DNA from: Nymphaea colorata
Lineage: Eukaryota; Streptophyta; Magnoliopsida; Nymphaeales; Nymphaeaceae
Length of the DNA: 64,000 bases
Direction: 5' to 3'
NCBI RefSeq assembly: GCF_008831285.2
Contig: NC_045143.1
Location: 9,683,503-9,747,502 of the forward strand
Of this stretch, positions 44,653-57,358 are shown piece by piece. The notes under the pieces are model-generated. The model was not told the origin of the DNA, searched no databases, and saw only the letters and a program-made list of their open reading frames with translations. Positions within the stretch are counted from its first letter, which is position 1. Each line of letters starts with the position of its first letter. The position numbers were made by a program, and so were the translations under genes.

Positions 44653-44898
44653 ATGAAGAGAGTTTGCCTCGTTTCGGCGTTGATCTTTGTTGTGTTCTGC
44701 ACGTGGATTCATTCTCTTCAAGCAATCAGACCACTTGAAGAGGTGGTGATGAAGATGAAGGACAATATAATTGAGAGAGCTGAAAGTAATTCGCTGCTGT
44801 TTCAGTCGTTGCCCAAGGGGGCGGCGACTCGATCGGGGCCTTCATGCAAGACGACCGTTCCAGGAGGAAGCAAACGCACGTGTTCATGGCGGACTTGA
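44653..44898 (+). CDS. Small secreted two-cysteine peptide precursor, copy 5
   Basis: The protein has 81 residues. Residues 1-24 form a signal peptide (MKRVCLVSALIFVVFCTWIH, cleavage after SLQA). The mature part starts IRPLEEVV, has an acidic/basic linker (KDNIIERAESN), LPK near residue 54, and ends SGPS, Cys65, KTTVPGG, SKR, Cys77, with four extra residues SWRT. The Cys spacing of eleven equals that of copies 1 and 2, and the tail is closer to copy 2 than to copy 4. The extra residues after the last Cys are unique in the window and could mean C-terminal trimming. No frame damage, so probably functional. Predicted role: apoplastic signalling peptide. Confidence 0.87.
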   Translation: MKRVCLVSALIFVVFCTWIHSLQAIRPLEEVVMKMKDNIIERAESNSLLFQSLPKGAATRSGPSCKTTVPGGSKRTCSWRT

Positions 44899-46619
44899 TC
44901 ATGGTCCGTGGTTGTTGGTCATCGTCATCATCTTCCGAGCTTTACTTCTCTCCTTCAACCCCTTTGAGACCGACGATCGGTTGATGCCGACGATGGAGAC
45001 CAGCACCGGAGGATGAAGTCCGCGCTCAGGATCGCGTGAATTTTCCTTTTTTCTTCTTCCTTCTCTCCACCCGGTGTATTCGAATCTCTCTCCATTCTAC
45101 GTAGATAATTCAAAGTTTTGATATGTACACACACACTCAGAGTTGGTCTGCATCATCCTAAACAAAGGCATAAATCATTTCTTAAATCAATACAGTATCT
45201 TTTGATCTAAGATTGTTGCTGCATAGAGAACTTTTCTTTTTATCATTGAAATAGGTTTCATGAACGAAAGGATTGTCGGTGCTTCTTTTTCTCATTTTAA
45301 CAAAATCCGATCGATGAATGCAGTTCATTTTTTTTTAAAAAAAAAATTAAGCTCTTTATATTTAAATGGACTCTAGATTTGTGAATAGTGCGCATGCAGT
45401 ACTGGCAGTCTGACATGCTAATTAGACGACCAAAGTAGCAGAATCTGAACCTCACGTGATATTTCACACGAAGGCAAGATGTATGCTTTGCTGAAATGAC
45501 GAAACAACCGTGCACCAATTTCAAAAGGCTTCGTACTGTAATGTCTTGCTTCAAGATGACGAATGAATACGTTTGAAATCTAAACTATGCATTTTAGTCC
45601 TCATATTAGTGATGAACACGAGTTGAGTCCATTCGAATTCGACAACATAAGCTCAAGCTGATCGATGTGTTTAACAAATGAGCCGAGGTCGAACTTTAGT
45701 TAAAGCTTGAGCTATAAACAAGAAGTCCAAGATTCGTTTAAACTCGACTCGATTCGTATTTTTTTTGTTAATCTTGAAACACATGTAAGTAATTTTTTTT
45801 ATAAATTTTAATACCCTTTTGTGGGTTTTATTTTAATTTAAATAAAAAATATATGCATTTAAAGGAAATATACGATTTACAAAAACTATATTGTCATCCG
45901 AGGACGAGTGCTCCATAAAAACTATCGGCCTTTTAAATCTTAGCTTGTAAAATTAACTTTTACGCGGACTCTCAAGTCGACTTTTTAAGAATTAAAGAAG
46001 CTTAAAAATGAACTTCTTCCATTGATTCAGTTTTGGCAGACAAAATTAAGGAATATTTTCAATGGTTGAAAATTTGATAAATTGAAATGTTCAAACTAAA
46101 TTTATCATATTGTAAAGTTCACGTGAAAAATTTACAAAAGGGGCACCAAACCTTTGGGTCAGTAGACAAACAGGCCCTTACTTTTGGAAATGCAACAAAG
46201 AGGCCCTCATTTTTTTTCAACAAATTCACAACTAAAAATTCCTGGCTACACCACCGCAAAGTGTGCTTTATGTTGTTTAATTACAGATCAAATCAACATC
46301 TTCTTTTAATCAAACGAACTGTTAGATGAGGGCTGAAAAGCTTTCAGCAAATTAGGTGTACCTAAAACATGTGAGTATATAAATATTTCTTTGAGATATC
46401 AAGCAACAATATGATGATATACCTTTTGGGAGTAAACTATCCATGACCAAATGTAGTCATCTTGAGTTCTGGACGTCTTTTTATGGGGGAAGACTAATGG
46501 CACTAACACGCTTCAAAAGATAGAGATTAGGCTCTAAAAGCTCATAAATAAAGAAGATCTTGCAATGCGATTTATAAGGCATGAAACCAAATTTTAGGCC
46601 ATGTTAGTAAATTTTTAGG
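44899..46619. other. Intergenic, no gene
   Basis: 45610-45770 has CTCGACTCG and AGCTTGAGCT words like a decayed relative of the MITE at 33937. The rest is AT-rich. Short frames at 45297-45554 and 46087-46329 lack any support. Confidence 0.55.
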
Positions 46620-46865
46620 ATTGCTCGGGTGGCGTTTCAAAACCTGGTTTTGCCTCCAAAACCAGGTTTTTGGAGTGTTTGGATGACATAAAAATGTGAA
46701 CACTCAGTTTTGACAAAACCTGGTTTGGTGAAAGAGAGTGAAAAACCCGATATCTTTAGGTTACTCAAAAACCAGGTTTTGGATGTGTCACAAAAAAAAA
46801 ACCAAAACAAAACAAAGTTTCCAAAACTCATTAAAAATCTGGGTTTTCATAAAACCTAATTTTTA
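46620..46865. repeat. MITE-like block of repeated AAAACCTGGTTTT motifs
   Basis: The motif AAAACCTGGTTT or its complement occurs at least five times. 46639-46652 and 46657-46670 form a perfect 14-bp inverted repeat with a 4-base loop. The left edge GGGTGGCGTTTCAAAACC resembles a Harbinger-type terminus, but I could not identify a matching right end or target duplication. Confidence 0.55.
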
Positions 46866-47457
46866 CAAGACTGGGTTAGAAGCAGTTGGGATCAAAGCAT
46901 TGTCTGGAGCAGTTTGACATCAGAAGTAGCATCATGATGCCGAAAAAATATTCCAACTTGGATCCAAGGTTCAGGCGGTAATAATGATGTTCACAGTTCA
47001 GATTCGAATAAAATGCATCATTTGATATATCCGATTTATTGGTTGTTCACATATTCAAACTCGAATTACGATTCAAATGTAAAAATCTACGTCACATCCG
47101 AGTTCATTTTTTAAATTCACAGCCAAAATTTGATTGGACCTGACTTTTGAATTTACATTGGAATCTAAATCAAAATCTAACTTTTAAATACACAACCAAA
47201 TTCGAACCGCGTTATGCCATGCAAAGAACCGACTTAAAAATATATAGTTATGATAGAACTGGACTTGAATCAAAATCTGAATCGAAACCTGATATTATTT
47301 ATTGAAGACCGAATCTAAATTCAGATCCAGTCAAGGTGGATGATGTTGATGAGGGAAGACTGGAGCCAACGATGCAGGCGTGGTTGATCAACGACGGTGG
47401 TCGGTGGATGACTCAAATAGCGTAGGATATCAATGGCAAGCTGCCGCTGCTGAGTGG

Positions 47458-47505
47458 AAAACATGACAAAACATTAGAGTATGATTTGTTTCTTTTCTCT
47501 TGGAA
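47458..47505. repeat. 48-bp exact repeat, copy a
   Basis: Identical to 48615-48662, starting AAAACATGACAAAACATTAG and ending TCTCTTGGAA. The flanking sequences of the two copies are unrelated, so this is not part of a longer duplication. On the minus strand both are open in the same frame (contains QEKRNKSYSNVLSCF). Confidence 0.9.
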
Positions 47506-48614
47506 TCGGTGGACGAGCAGCAGCGGCCGACGAGGTGGAGCCAATGGCGGAGACAGCAGTGGGCGGCGCCAGCAACGGTGGACGACTGAAATCGAAGGGA
47601 AATAGAGCGAACGACGCAAGGTCCTGATGCCACGGCTAACACCGGCTGAACTCCGATTCCCAGAAGAGGAGGCGAGGTGGTTCATGACGGTGGAGCCGAC
47701 GGCGAGTGAACTCTTCCGGCGATATAGATTGCCCATTGCGGTGAAAACATGCAAACTGAAATGAAACTTGAGTTGAGCCAATAAAAAAACCCTGATTCAA
47801 TTTGAATCAGAATTCCCAAAAAATAAAACAAAAGAAAGGCCCAAGTCCGACAACCGTTGAGTCGGCAATTGTTGCGAATCGATCGCTGGTTACGGCGCAC
47901 CAGACGGTGTACTGAAAAGTGAAATCTTACCAGTGACCGTTTCTATGACAAACTGTAGGTTGGCACAGATGGCGTTTTACTAATGATTCATTGCTGTCTC
48001 TTCACTTCTGAAAGAGCTCCCCCAAATGTTGCTTTTAATCACATATATAGAACAAATGAATAGCAAAATTTTTCCATCAACGTTAATTTGAAGGGAAATG
48101 ATAATATTAATCTGCGTTTACAACAAAAGCACCAATGGAGGTTACACAAAGCCGCACTCAATTGTACTGGTACTACATTAATTTGTTTGCTTTCATGCCC
48201 TTGTATCACAGAGTAAAGTTATTATACTTGCTCAGGATTTCCAATCTTTCGCTTATATGATGCAAGGCTAGAAAGAGAGATGAAAATTTCTCTCTAGATG
48301 GTCAGGCAGCAACATGTAGTTCCAGTAACAATTTTATCTATCTCAGAGAATGGACAATAGCGCCTGGCGTATGGTATGGACAACCAAAGTTTTTAAACAA
48401 GAAAACAGGTTCTACAAATTAACATTTCACTTGTTAACATACATGATAAACAGGTTCTATAAAGATGATGCATTGACTTCTCTTAATAGTTTTCGTCTCC
48501 TTATCTATCTGTTGTATATTAACAAAAAAACAGTCCGGGAAGTCAAATACCTGCTTGCAACTTATGTAGATGATAACAACAGGAGTTGATCATGAAGTAT
48601 AATCCAATTATGTA

Positions 48615-48662
48615 AAAACATGACAAAACATTAGAGTATGATTTGTTTCTTTTCTCTTGGAA
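48615..48662. repeat. 48-bp exact repeat, copy b
   Basis: Second copy of the 48-bp sequence at 47458-47505, in the same orientation 1157 bp away. Confidence 0.9.
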
Positions 48663-51600
48663 ATGATCATCAAGTCCAACATAACAAAGAAGAAGAAGCC
48701 AGCTCACAATATCTGGAACCAAATTTTTCATAGAACAAACAAAAAGGATAAAGTTGTGATCTTATGGGCGGATCAGTTTTTGCACCAAATGCATAGGAAT
48801 TCATGAGCTTTTGGTGCTTGGAGATGTGGAAATCCAAAGCACTGTGCCAACTTCATCCTATCATGCTTCTGGTAGGTACCTGCATTGGAGCACATCACAG
48901 AATTTCTTTCAAAGGGATCTAAAATATCCACCAACGATTTTGATCAGAAATTCTCATTGTTATGGACATTCAAAACTTTCTAACAGCCTTGCATGTTGGA
49001 TTGAGAATCATTGAACAAAACTAACCAATCACAAAGATCTCGTTTCCTATTTGGTGACGTGTTCTAGAAGTTGTAGGGCCCACTCCATCATCCTGACATA
49101 GGGCTTTGTCTTCGGTCCCCCTGTACACACATCTATGAGAGAACAGCTTGTGTGCCTTCTGTAATACGGGACATATATCCTTTGCTAGTGCATTGTTGCG
49201 ATTTGCTAAGGACAAGAGAGAACAATTAATGTGCATCATCTGCAGGCTTTTGGCGTCCAATATTTCTTAACTGGGAGACATAAATTCATAAAAAGACGAC
49301 CACAGGATGCATAAAGAAACCAAGAACTAGTGGTACGATTGAAACTTCCATAAGGTAGAGTATCATTTTCCGATGAAATCAACTGGTGCAAGCTTCAAAT
49401 GTACAACTTGAACACGATATAAGCGAATCTGGACAAGTGATCCATAATAAATCTTACGCAAAACGAAATATCCACAATGTATATTGCGACCATAGAAATG
49501 TATGCTCCATGGCATATGTGGTAACAAGAGGCTTATGAGGGTTGTAAAGAGCATATGCCAAAGTATCCTAACAACGAAAAGATTGCACAAAGAAAAGTTG
49601 GAGATCATATCAACAAGAGACTTACCATTCACACTTGATAGTTGATGACATCGACTGCCAGGGCTTGTTTACTCACTGCTCCAAGGACAGTACATGACAT
49701 TGCTAAAACTATAAATGGCATAAAGAAGTCAATGTCTATAAAAACTTGTTGACAAATGAGAATCGTACATCTTTCTTCATTAAGAACCAACCTGATCGTA
49801 ACCAATGAATGGGATCAAGGAAACACTTCCTTGTTGTAAAGAGAGATGAACTTTTGATATTGAACTTCAAAGCCTCCCTGAAAGGTGAGATCTTCACTTC
49901 AGGTGAAAGATGTCCAGGGCACAGAATGTTATCTCAAACATCGCATAATTCATTCACAAATGACTTCCCCATGAAATGTCTTTTCATTATTAACACAAGT
50001 TTTTTAGTCAATCCCCTGCATAAACTCAAGGGTGGAATCTACCTCGAGAGCTTTTCTTGGGTTTGAACCCCTCCCCCACTCATTCTTACGTAGGTTGACG
50101 GATGTTGGCCAAGGTCATTTGAGCTTCCTCTGTTTATTCTAACCTCCAAAGCCTGTTCAGGGGGTTTATTTGAAGTCTCGGCTTATACTGATTTAGGTTG
50201 CCACACCTGAATTCCGACTATGTCAGACTGTTCTTACTAAGTATGTCCTAATTTCAAGAACTATAACCACAATCAACGTTCCCAGAAAAACAAACAAGAA
50301 AGAAACAGAAGAATAAAAGGCTTTATAGAATGTACGTAAATACTATTGCATAAAAATGTTAGAAATCATTAGCGAGAAAAAGCAAGAAACATACCTGTTA
50401 TACTGTGAAGGCAAGTTCACCCTAAACCATCCATGTCTGAGCTATGCACTCTGCAGTTTGAATTTTTTTTCTGCTTGAAAGGCTTGCCTCCATGTATAAA
50501 CGTTACCAAGGGAACATGCATAGCACTCAAGAGAAGCTGAGCAGATTCAATAAAAATTCCTTCTGAGAAAAGAAACCTTTTCCAAAGTTTACATTGCTAG
50601 TGTTTTTTTTGTGATTATCGCTTCTCTTTAGTTCATCCATCCTATGAGCTTTTCCCCCAAGACATGCCTTTGCAGCTTCTGTCTCAGCTTAACGTTAATA
50701 TACCACCTAGTGCCTTCATGTTTTCAGCTTTGCCAAGGAGAGCTATAACCCGGAACATTGAACTCCCAAAGTTGGGGTTGATGTAATGATAATGGGTGTA
50801 TGCACATACAGGAATTCATGATTCTGGAAGAACGCCTAAGTAGCAGATGCAACAGTACAAATTCGAGCAGTTGATGATTCCTGAACAAAAAAAAAGTGAA
50901 CATCAGCATTGCAAAGAGAAAAATAACACGTTCTGTGTGTTTAATAAGAGCTAAAAAACTTTCTTTAGAAGACTCAAAGGAAAGCTGTTTTCCAGTTTTA
51001 CTTAAAAAACCAGTCAAATTCATGCCACTGAATAAGCCAAGAAGCACTTGAACAACGAATTATCGCTATTGTATGTGTGGGAATCAAAGTGTACTGCAAC
51101 GAAGTGTTTCACCTGCACTAAAGCAACAAAGCAGAGAGGTGAAAGTTTTCTCATTTCTACTTGAAAGGCAACATGGTTTGCACACACGTAAGAAAATGGA
51201 ACTCACACACTTATATCAGATGGTGCTAAGCAAAAGGAAACGAGCATAATCACCAAACATAACTATCACATAAAAAAAAAAAAATGTCACATATGTTAGC
51301 TCACAAAAGAAGAACAATCAACAGCCACAAAAACAAAGAGAAGAAAACACTCCCAAAAAGTATCACAGACCTTCACATACAATTTTGAAGCTCCAATGAG
51401 CAACATGTTCATGAAATTAATCTCATTTGCAGAAACTTGCAGGATGACATATACCAAACAGAAGGGATCAAAATGTGTACAATTCAGTATAACATTTTTA
51501 GTGGTCTATTTCTGCACCTTGAACGAAGGAACACATATATGCACCTCGAAAGTAAAGAGGCCAAAAGGCTTCCTTTATCTACCAAAAAGGGTTCCTAGTG

Positions 51601-54600
51601 CTTGTCAAAGCTACATATTTGTCACCAACTATCTGATCTTTATTCAGTAAGGTTGAAATTTTTAATTGATAAACTGGTGCTTATGGAGAAGCTGAATCTA
51701 ATGTTTCAACTTATACCTTTTTATTTATGAAGCTTTCAGTGACCCAATCAATAATGCATGGCAGATTTGTTAGCAATTGTTGTATACACAAATAATGGTG
51801 CTTGAGTCCCATATACCATTTCACTAGTTCCGCTTCCTTAACCAAAAGGTCAGTGTTTGCAGATGTACTCTTATGATTAGTAAATCTGCTTTGTCTGTAG
51901 GAAATGGAACAGCTTATATTTGCAGGGTGTAGAAATATGCAAAACATTTATTTTTCACGTCTCTAGTACAATGACGTTTCTTGAAGCAGCAATTCTTTCC
52001 TAGCATCTTCAATGCAAAGTTTTAGTGGAGCAGAAATCTTGGTCCTTAGAACGAGTTCAGCATCATCATGAAACTGTTAGGTTTGCTTACTAAATAGGAT
52101 GATGAAAATCTAGACGATGCACCACTATGTTAGGAGCCCAAAGTGGCAATGAAAATACTACAGAAGGTTGATCAAAGACCAACTTACATGCATGTTCAAG
52201 TAGCAATCATATGATTTTGTTGAGACTGGTTGGGCACAAAAGTCAATGTTAAAATTATGCTGTTTGACAAAGAACTAAGGACAAGATCATAATATGTTTG
52301 TTTACCTTGGCTACTGATGAATAGTCACCAGTTGATCTATGACTCTAGTATATCAGAAGAAAAAATTGGAAGGGAAAACAAAAAGGTTTCTTAAGACTGA
52401 GACTGAACATGTACAAGAAAAATAGGCAAAATTTTTGCCTCCACTGAGCAAATGAATAAACTTCAAAGCTCCCAAGGAATTTCTGATCAGCTTCTATACT
52501 ACAGTTTTTGATATTAACACGAGTTATATGGTTCCTTCTAAGAGAATCTAGGTTTCCACACCCTGCCATCCACATACTTGTGCAGTCGCATGTGTCCCAT
52601 GTGGATGTTCAATCAGTTTAGCTATGAGAATTCATGAAGATAATGAATTTATTGCATCAACATGCTGTATTTGAGATTCATCCTCCAAATTATACTGGAT
52701 ATGTATGACATCTATTCAACAAGTTGTACTGGTCTGATTCTTAAGAAAATTGGGCACAGAAAAGGACATAATAAAAAGGAGAATTGACGAGATATTTTAA
52801 TGTGGCCATAAAATTAATATAAGAAGGAAATAGACTGTATTTCATAAAGGACAAGGACAAGTTACTCTTTAGCTTTGATCCAGCTATATTCCATCATCAA
52901 ATATAGGTGATTATAATATAGCGAATAATCCTAGATAAACAGTGCCCACATATTCTGCATATACCATACATATCTGTGTCCAATCAAGATATTTTTGTTT
53001 AAAGAGGCATGTATCATAATTCCTCGTCTTAACTTCATGATATTATCAAATTTAAACAGTTAATATATGAAAAAGCAGGATGATAACTGGTTCAATGTAG
53101 TAAACAACAAAACTGAAATCATGTGTGAAGTTCACATGCACGGTTTACTGTCCAAAGACCAGATGCAAAGACTTCAATAGTTGAAAATGCGGTAAAAATT
53201 ATCAACTATAAGTGGCATAGCACTATTTGCATCAAGAAAAGATGGTATAGTACTATTTAAAGACATAATTTTTCAATTAGCAGCATGAAGTGGACTGCAG
53301 AAACCATTTGGTCATCTAGAAAAGATTGTCATAGTGCAAGCTCCAATCTTCCGCAATAAGCTACCACAAGATCGAGCATTTGAAAAGAGGAGTTGTAAAT
53401 GAAGAATCCAATCTAACTTTAACAAATGAAAGTAGGCAAGTGAAATCTGACAATTCAGTGAAGTAAAGGAAGAAAAATGAAATGGCTCCACAGCTTCCGA
53501 CATTTAAAAACTAGCAGCTTGTAAGTTCTACATCACAAGACTTATTATTCAGTCCCTAACAGAAGAAAACATTATTTGTGACAGAGTTTCTGTAAGCTAG
53601 ATGATGATACCACAATTAGTACATATTAATCAAATTGAAATCCCGAGTGGAAATGAACGCATTGGGAAATCGAAGTTAGATAGATAAAAGAATCAAAACT
53701 ATGTCAGTTCAAGACGGCAGTTTGTTGATACACCTCATCAATCAAGCAGGAAAAATATGGAGAGAGATGGTGCATAAACTACACCAAATGCTTGAGCGTA
53801 GAGTCCAAAATAGTGCAACAAGAAGCATTGATATCATATTATCACTTGCCGATATATCATATCTACAATCAGATGTGTCAGTTTATGCATTGCTGGCAAA
53901 TGTTCAATCGAAGGATAACGAAGGACATAAAGCAGTTTAAGGGTATGGATCCCCCTTTACAACATTGACATAACGCTGAGAAAGATGGATCAAGCAGCCA
54001 TATAGCAGAGCTTGAGGGGCGAAAATGGTCGATCCCATGGTTGCCCTCGATATTGTTCTCTCCCTGGATCCCCCTTTTATTTTCATGTAATAATTAACCG
54101 CGTAATTTTCACCTACACCGGGAAATCTATACGAAAGAGTTAGTCCATTCTAGTCACATATACTGTTAATCGACGAAAAAAACATTATATGAGAAAATAA
54201 TGGGAAAAGAGAAAGGATGAATAAAGAAAATCAAGATTCGAGGTAAGGCTGCGGATCGGCCTGGTTGGGCTGGCCTAAGGCTCAACAAAGTCGGCCCACC
54301 TAGTTATCATGCCGAGTTTGACCGTCAACTTTATACTTTTCTTAATATTAGATTTTAATATCTCAAAAACCCTTTAAATCTTTAATGTTATATTTTAATA
54401 TCTCAGAAACCCTTAGCACGTTCTCAGACCTTTTAAGAGTGTCATCAGCAACTTATAAATAGTTTTTAAGGATGTCATTGGCGACACACCAACAGTATTT
54501 AAGGGAGTCATCCGAGACCCACTAAACCAAAAGAATTTAAGTAAGCCGATTGCTAGTGTCTGCCATCATGGGTTAGGCACCCACTACCCATCTAGTACCG

Positions 54601-55559
54601 AGCCTCGTTGCCCACTTAATTGGAGGCTTCAATGCTCCTTGCTGTTAGCTGCTAAAATAAAGAGGGAAATCACAGGATGGTTGGTGGCCAGGAATATCCC
54701 ATAATGCTTTCGCTACATTCATTGTTGTAGAATGAAGCCTTCTTCCTCCAATTGGGAAAACATGAATAACCTACAGAGTGATGATCGGGTAGAGCTGAAA
54801 AGGGGCTCCGCTAGTTCGCGAGAAAAAAAAAAAAGAAAAAAGAAAAAAAGAAAAGTGGTCCACAGAGAGAGAGAGAGAGAGAGAGGTCATCTCAACATTT
54901 CACAAAAGGAAAGAAAAAATTCACTTCCAACATGAAGTAGGAAGGAGATCAGGCGATCGGGTGACACCTACCCAGAAAGAAATCAGAACCAAAACGTGCA
55001 ACCCGGGAAAATACGTCAAGAAGAAACCTATCGACACTGAGAGGCGTTACCTATGAGGGCAGCGCCGGTGTAGATGCCTCCCCTGCTTCAATGGATAAGC
55101 ATTGTCAATGTATGAAACAACAGCGAGCAGTAGCAAATGATGAAACCGTAGGCATCACGGAATGGAATTGCAACATCTTCTTCCCTGCATCGGAGGATGA
55201 GATCGTTGCCATCCCTTCCTTCACTGCGTCAGTGGAAATTGCAGCATACCAGGAGGAAGGTTTTCGCGGGAGCAAATGCCCTGGTCAAGCACTCGAATAA
55301 TTAATAGTGTCTTCACGGGGATCGCTAGGAATGGTTCCAAAAGAGCCGACCTGTTCCAAAACTCGTAATTGCATGTCTGAAAGAGGACCACTGAAATCTG
55401 CAACTAGTAACCGTGAATAATGATTCTCAACCAGAGCACTTGAAGGGGGTTGTATTGCATATATTGATGTAATGAAAGGAAATAAAATCAAGTTAAAGCT
55501 CCTTTGCTATTTTCACAGTACCTTCTCAACCTTCCAGATATTTTGAGCCACAAACTAAT
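48663..55559. other. Long low-repeat interval, no gene supported
   Basis: This 6.9-kb stretch has fewer obvious transposon marks than the rest and could hold an intron-rich or noncoding transcript. No ORF carries a motif I recognise (frames at 49021-49260, 51711-51947, 53701-53940 and 55091-55300 were considered). A GA microsatellite lies at 54864-54884, and 54240-54330 has GGCC-rich MITE-like sequence. I make no gene call. Confidence 0.5.
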
Positions 55560-57343
55560 TGATACGAGCCTACATCCGTGCGGCCATGGTGGCCGAGGAC
55601 TGTATGCACGCCGCATGAGGTCAGGGCCATGGTAGCTCTTCGTCATTCATCAGGGCCATCCCTCTGTTACGACGCATGGTCACTCTCTATGGCCACTCCA
55701 CACAGGAAGGCTAAAGTGCAGCATGGACACTCTCTATGGCCACTCCACATGCAAGGGAGACTATTCATGCAAGAGTTATACCCCAACGAGAAGGGTGTCA
55801 GACAAGTGAGGCTAAGAGCCTATGCGAGAACCTCGGGCAGACATCGAATGAGGCTATCCGTGTGGGTGATCATCACGGGCTGCAGCCAAGAGAGGTTAGG
55901 CATAGTGGACCCTTCGTAGTAACGCAGCAGTGTTAGGCGAACGCAGTAAAGGGTCACCCGCTACAGAGGCCTTCTCGCGATCAAGGGAGGTTATGCGAGA
56001 GATGTTGAGGCATAGGCCGTGTCGAGAGGGCAACATTTTGCCAAGGGAGGTTAACCCCTGTTCCTTGGCCAAATGGGTCGAACGCTCCATCACAGAGGGC
56101 TCGGCATGGCTGAGGCTATTCAGCCTTAGCGTGCAGCAAGTTCATCCTCAGACAAGAAGAGACTCGGCGAAGGGTGGATCTCGGTCAGGTTTGACAAGGC
56201 ACATCTAGGTTCAGACTGGAACGCGTGGGACAGCCACGGACAAGCAAGAAGGGCGAGCTGCATTCTAGAGCAGGACATGATTTCAGGTGATGCGGGACAC
56301 GCCGAGATATAGAGGATACATGAGCGGGACACCATTAGGACACTACCCGTGAGCTTTGAGGCGGGACACGTAATGATGTATAGCGGGACACGCCGAGCGA
56401 CCAAAGACACGTTGGCCGGACACAACGGGCAATGGGAACTGGATAGTATGGCGGGTTGGACCGGTCTATAATTCTGATCCGAGCGGTAAATGGCTTCGGA
56501 TTGGATTACTTATTGTTTTGGGGGGTTCCAGGATGGGACCGGATCCACTTTTGTTGAGTCTACCGCTGAACCGGGTTTCTTCATCTACTCGGGCGGGTTT
56601 TTGGGCGTCGACCCGGTTCAATAAGTGTATCGAACTGAGTCTTTCTTCTTCTCCTTCTTCCCTACGCTTTAAAGGGGAGAATAGCGTTTTCATTTGTGCT
56701 TTTTTATCTATAATGTAAATTCCATTCTCTGAAATGAAGTTTCGACGATCACACCCATCGGCAGTTTTGAACAAAACGGCCATCCATGGTGGATTCTCAT
56801 CTTCTAGCAAAACTCCATAAATCCGGCGTTTGACAAAGAGGACGTAGTTCTTCATCTTCTTCACCCGACGGACGCAAAGAAGCTTGATCTTCCGACGACG
56901 TGGTTCTTCACCGGTGGACTCTTGCCTCTCCGTTCCCTACGACATTTGGCGTATTGCTCTGTGGTTCTGAGCGATCGCTGGCGACGAAGATCACCATCTG
57001 ATTGATCAACCTCTTCCCTGTGCCTGCGACTCTACAGTAACCCAACAAGTTACTGTTCCATCGTTCAGCAGGTTCCTCACCGTTCGAAATCATCTCGTCT
57101 TCATTCCATCTGATCGTCCAGCATCATCCGCATCTCCCATAGCCTTTCCACGATCATCCATCGCATTTTCACCCCCTGGATTGTGAATTTTGTGACTGTT
57201 CACTTCCTGCGCTTGAAGAAGGAGCTATGGGCAGAACGCAGAAGAGAAGAGATTTGCCTTCCAATCGCCCGTGCTGAGCGTTATCTTGGGTAGCGACTGC
57301 ATCCAGGCCACCTTCGGCAGCCCTTGACGGAGGGGTCGCAACA
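55560..57343 (+). repeat. 5' LTR of element C
   Basis: It starts TGATACGAGCCTACATCCGTG and ends TCGCAACA. The first 0.9 kb aligns closely with 63113-64000. It contains a run of GCGGGACACG motifs (56280-56430) and, unlike the 3' LTR, a partial duplication of a 'gcatgg(t/a)cactctctatggcc' segment at 55674-55745. The palindrome CGGCCATGGTGGCCG lies 20 bases from the start. Confidence 0.88.
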
Positions 57344-57345
57344 GT

Positions 57346-57358
57346 TGGTATCAGAGCC
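57346..57358 (+). promoter_or_regulatory. Primer binding site of element C
   Basis: TGGTATCAGAGCC is the canonical initiator Met-tRNA PBS, two bases after the LTR. Confidence 0.92.

Noticed and set aside
53701-53940. 79-residue + strand ORF in the quiet interval
   Set aside because: It has plausible composition but no motif, no paralogue in the window and no promoter evidence.
55091-55300. 69-residue ORF with near-normal amino acid use
   Set aside because: Both strands are equally open here and I recognise nothing; it could be an exon but I cannot support it.
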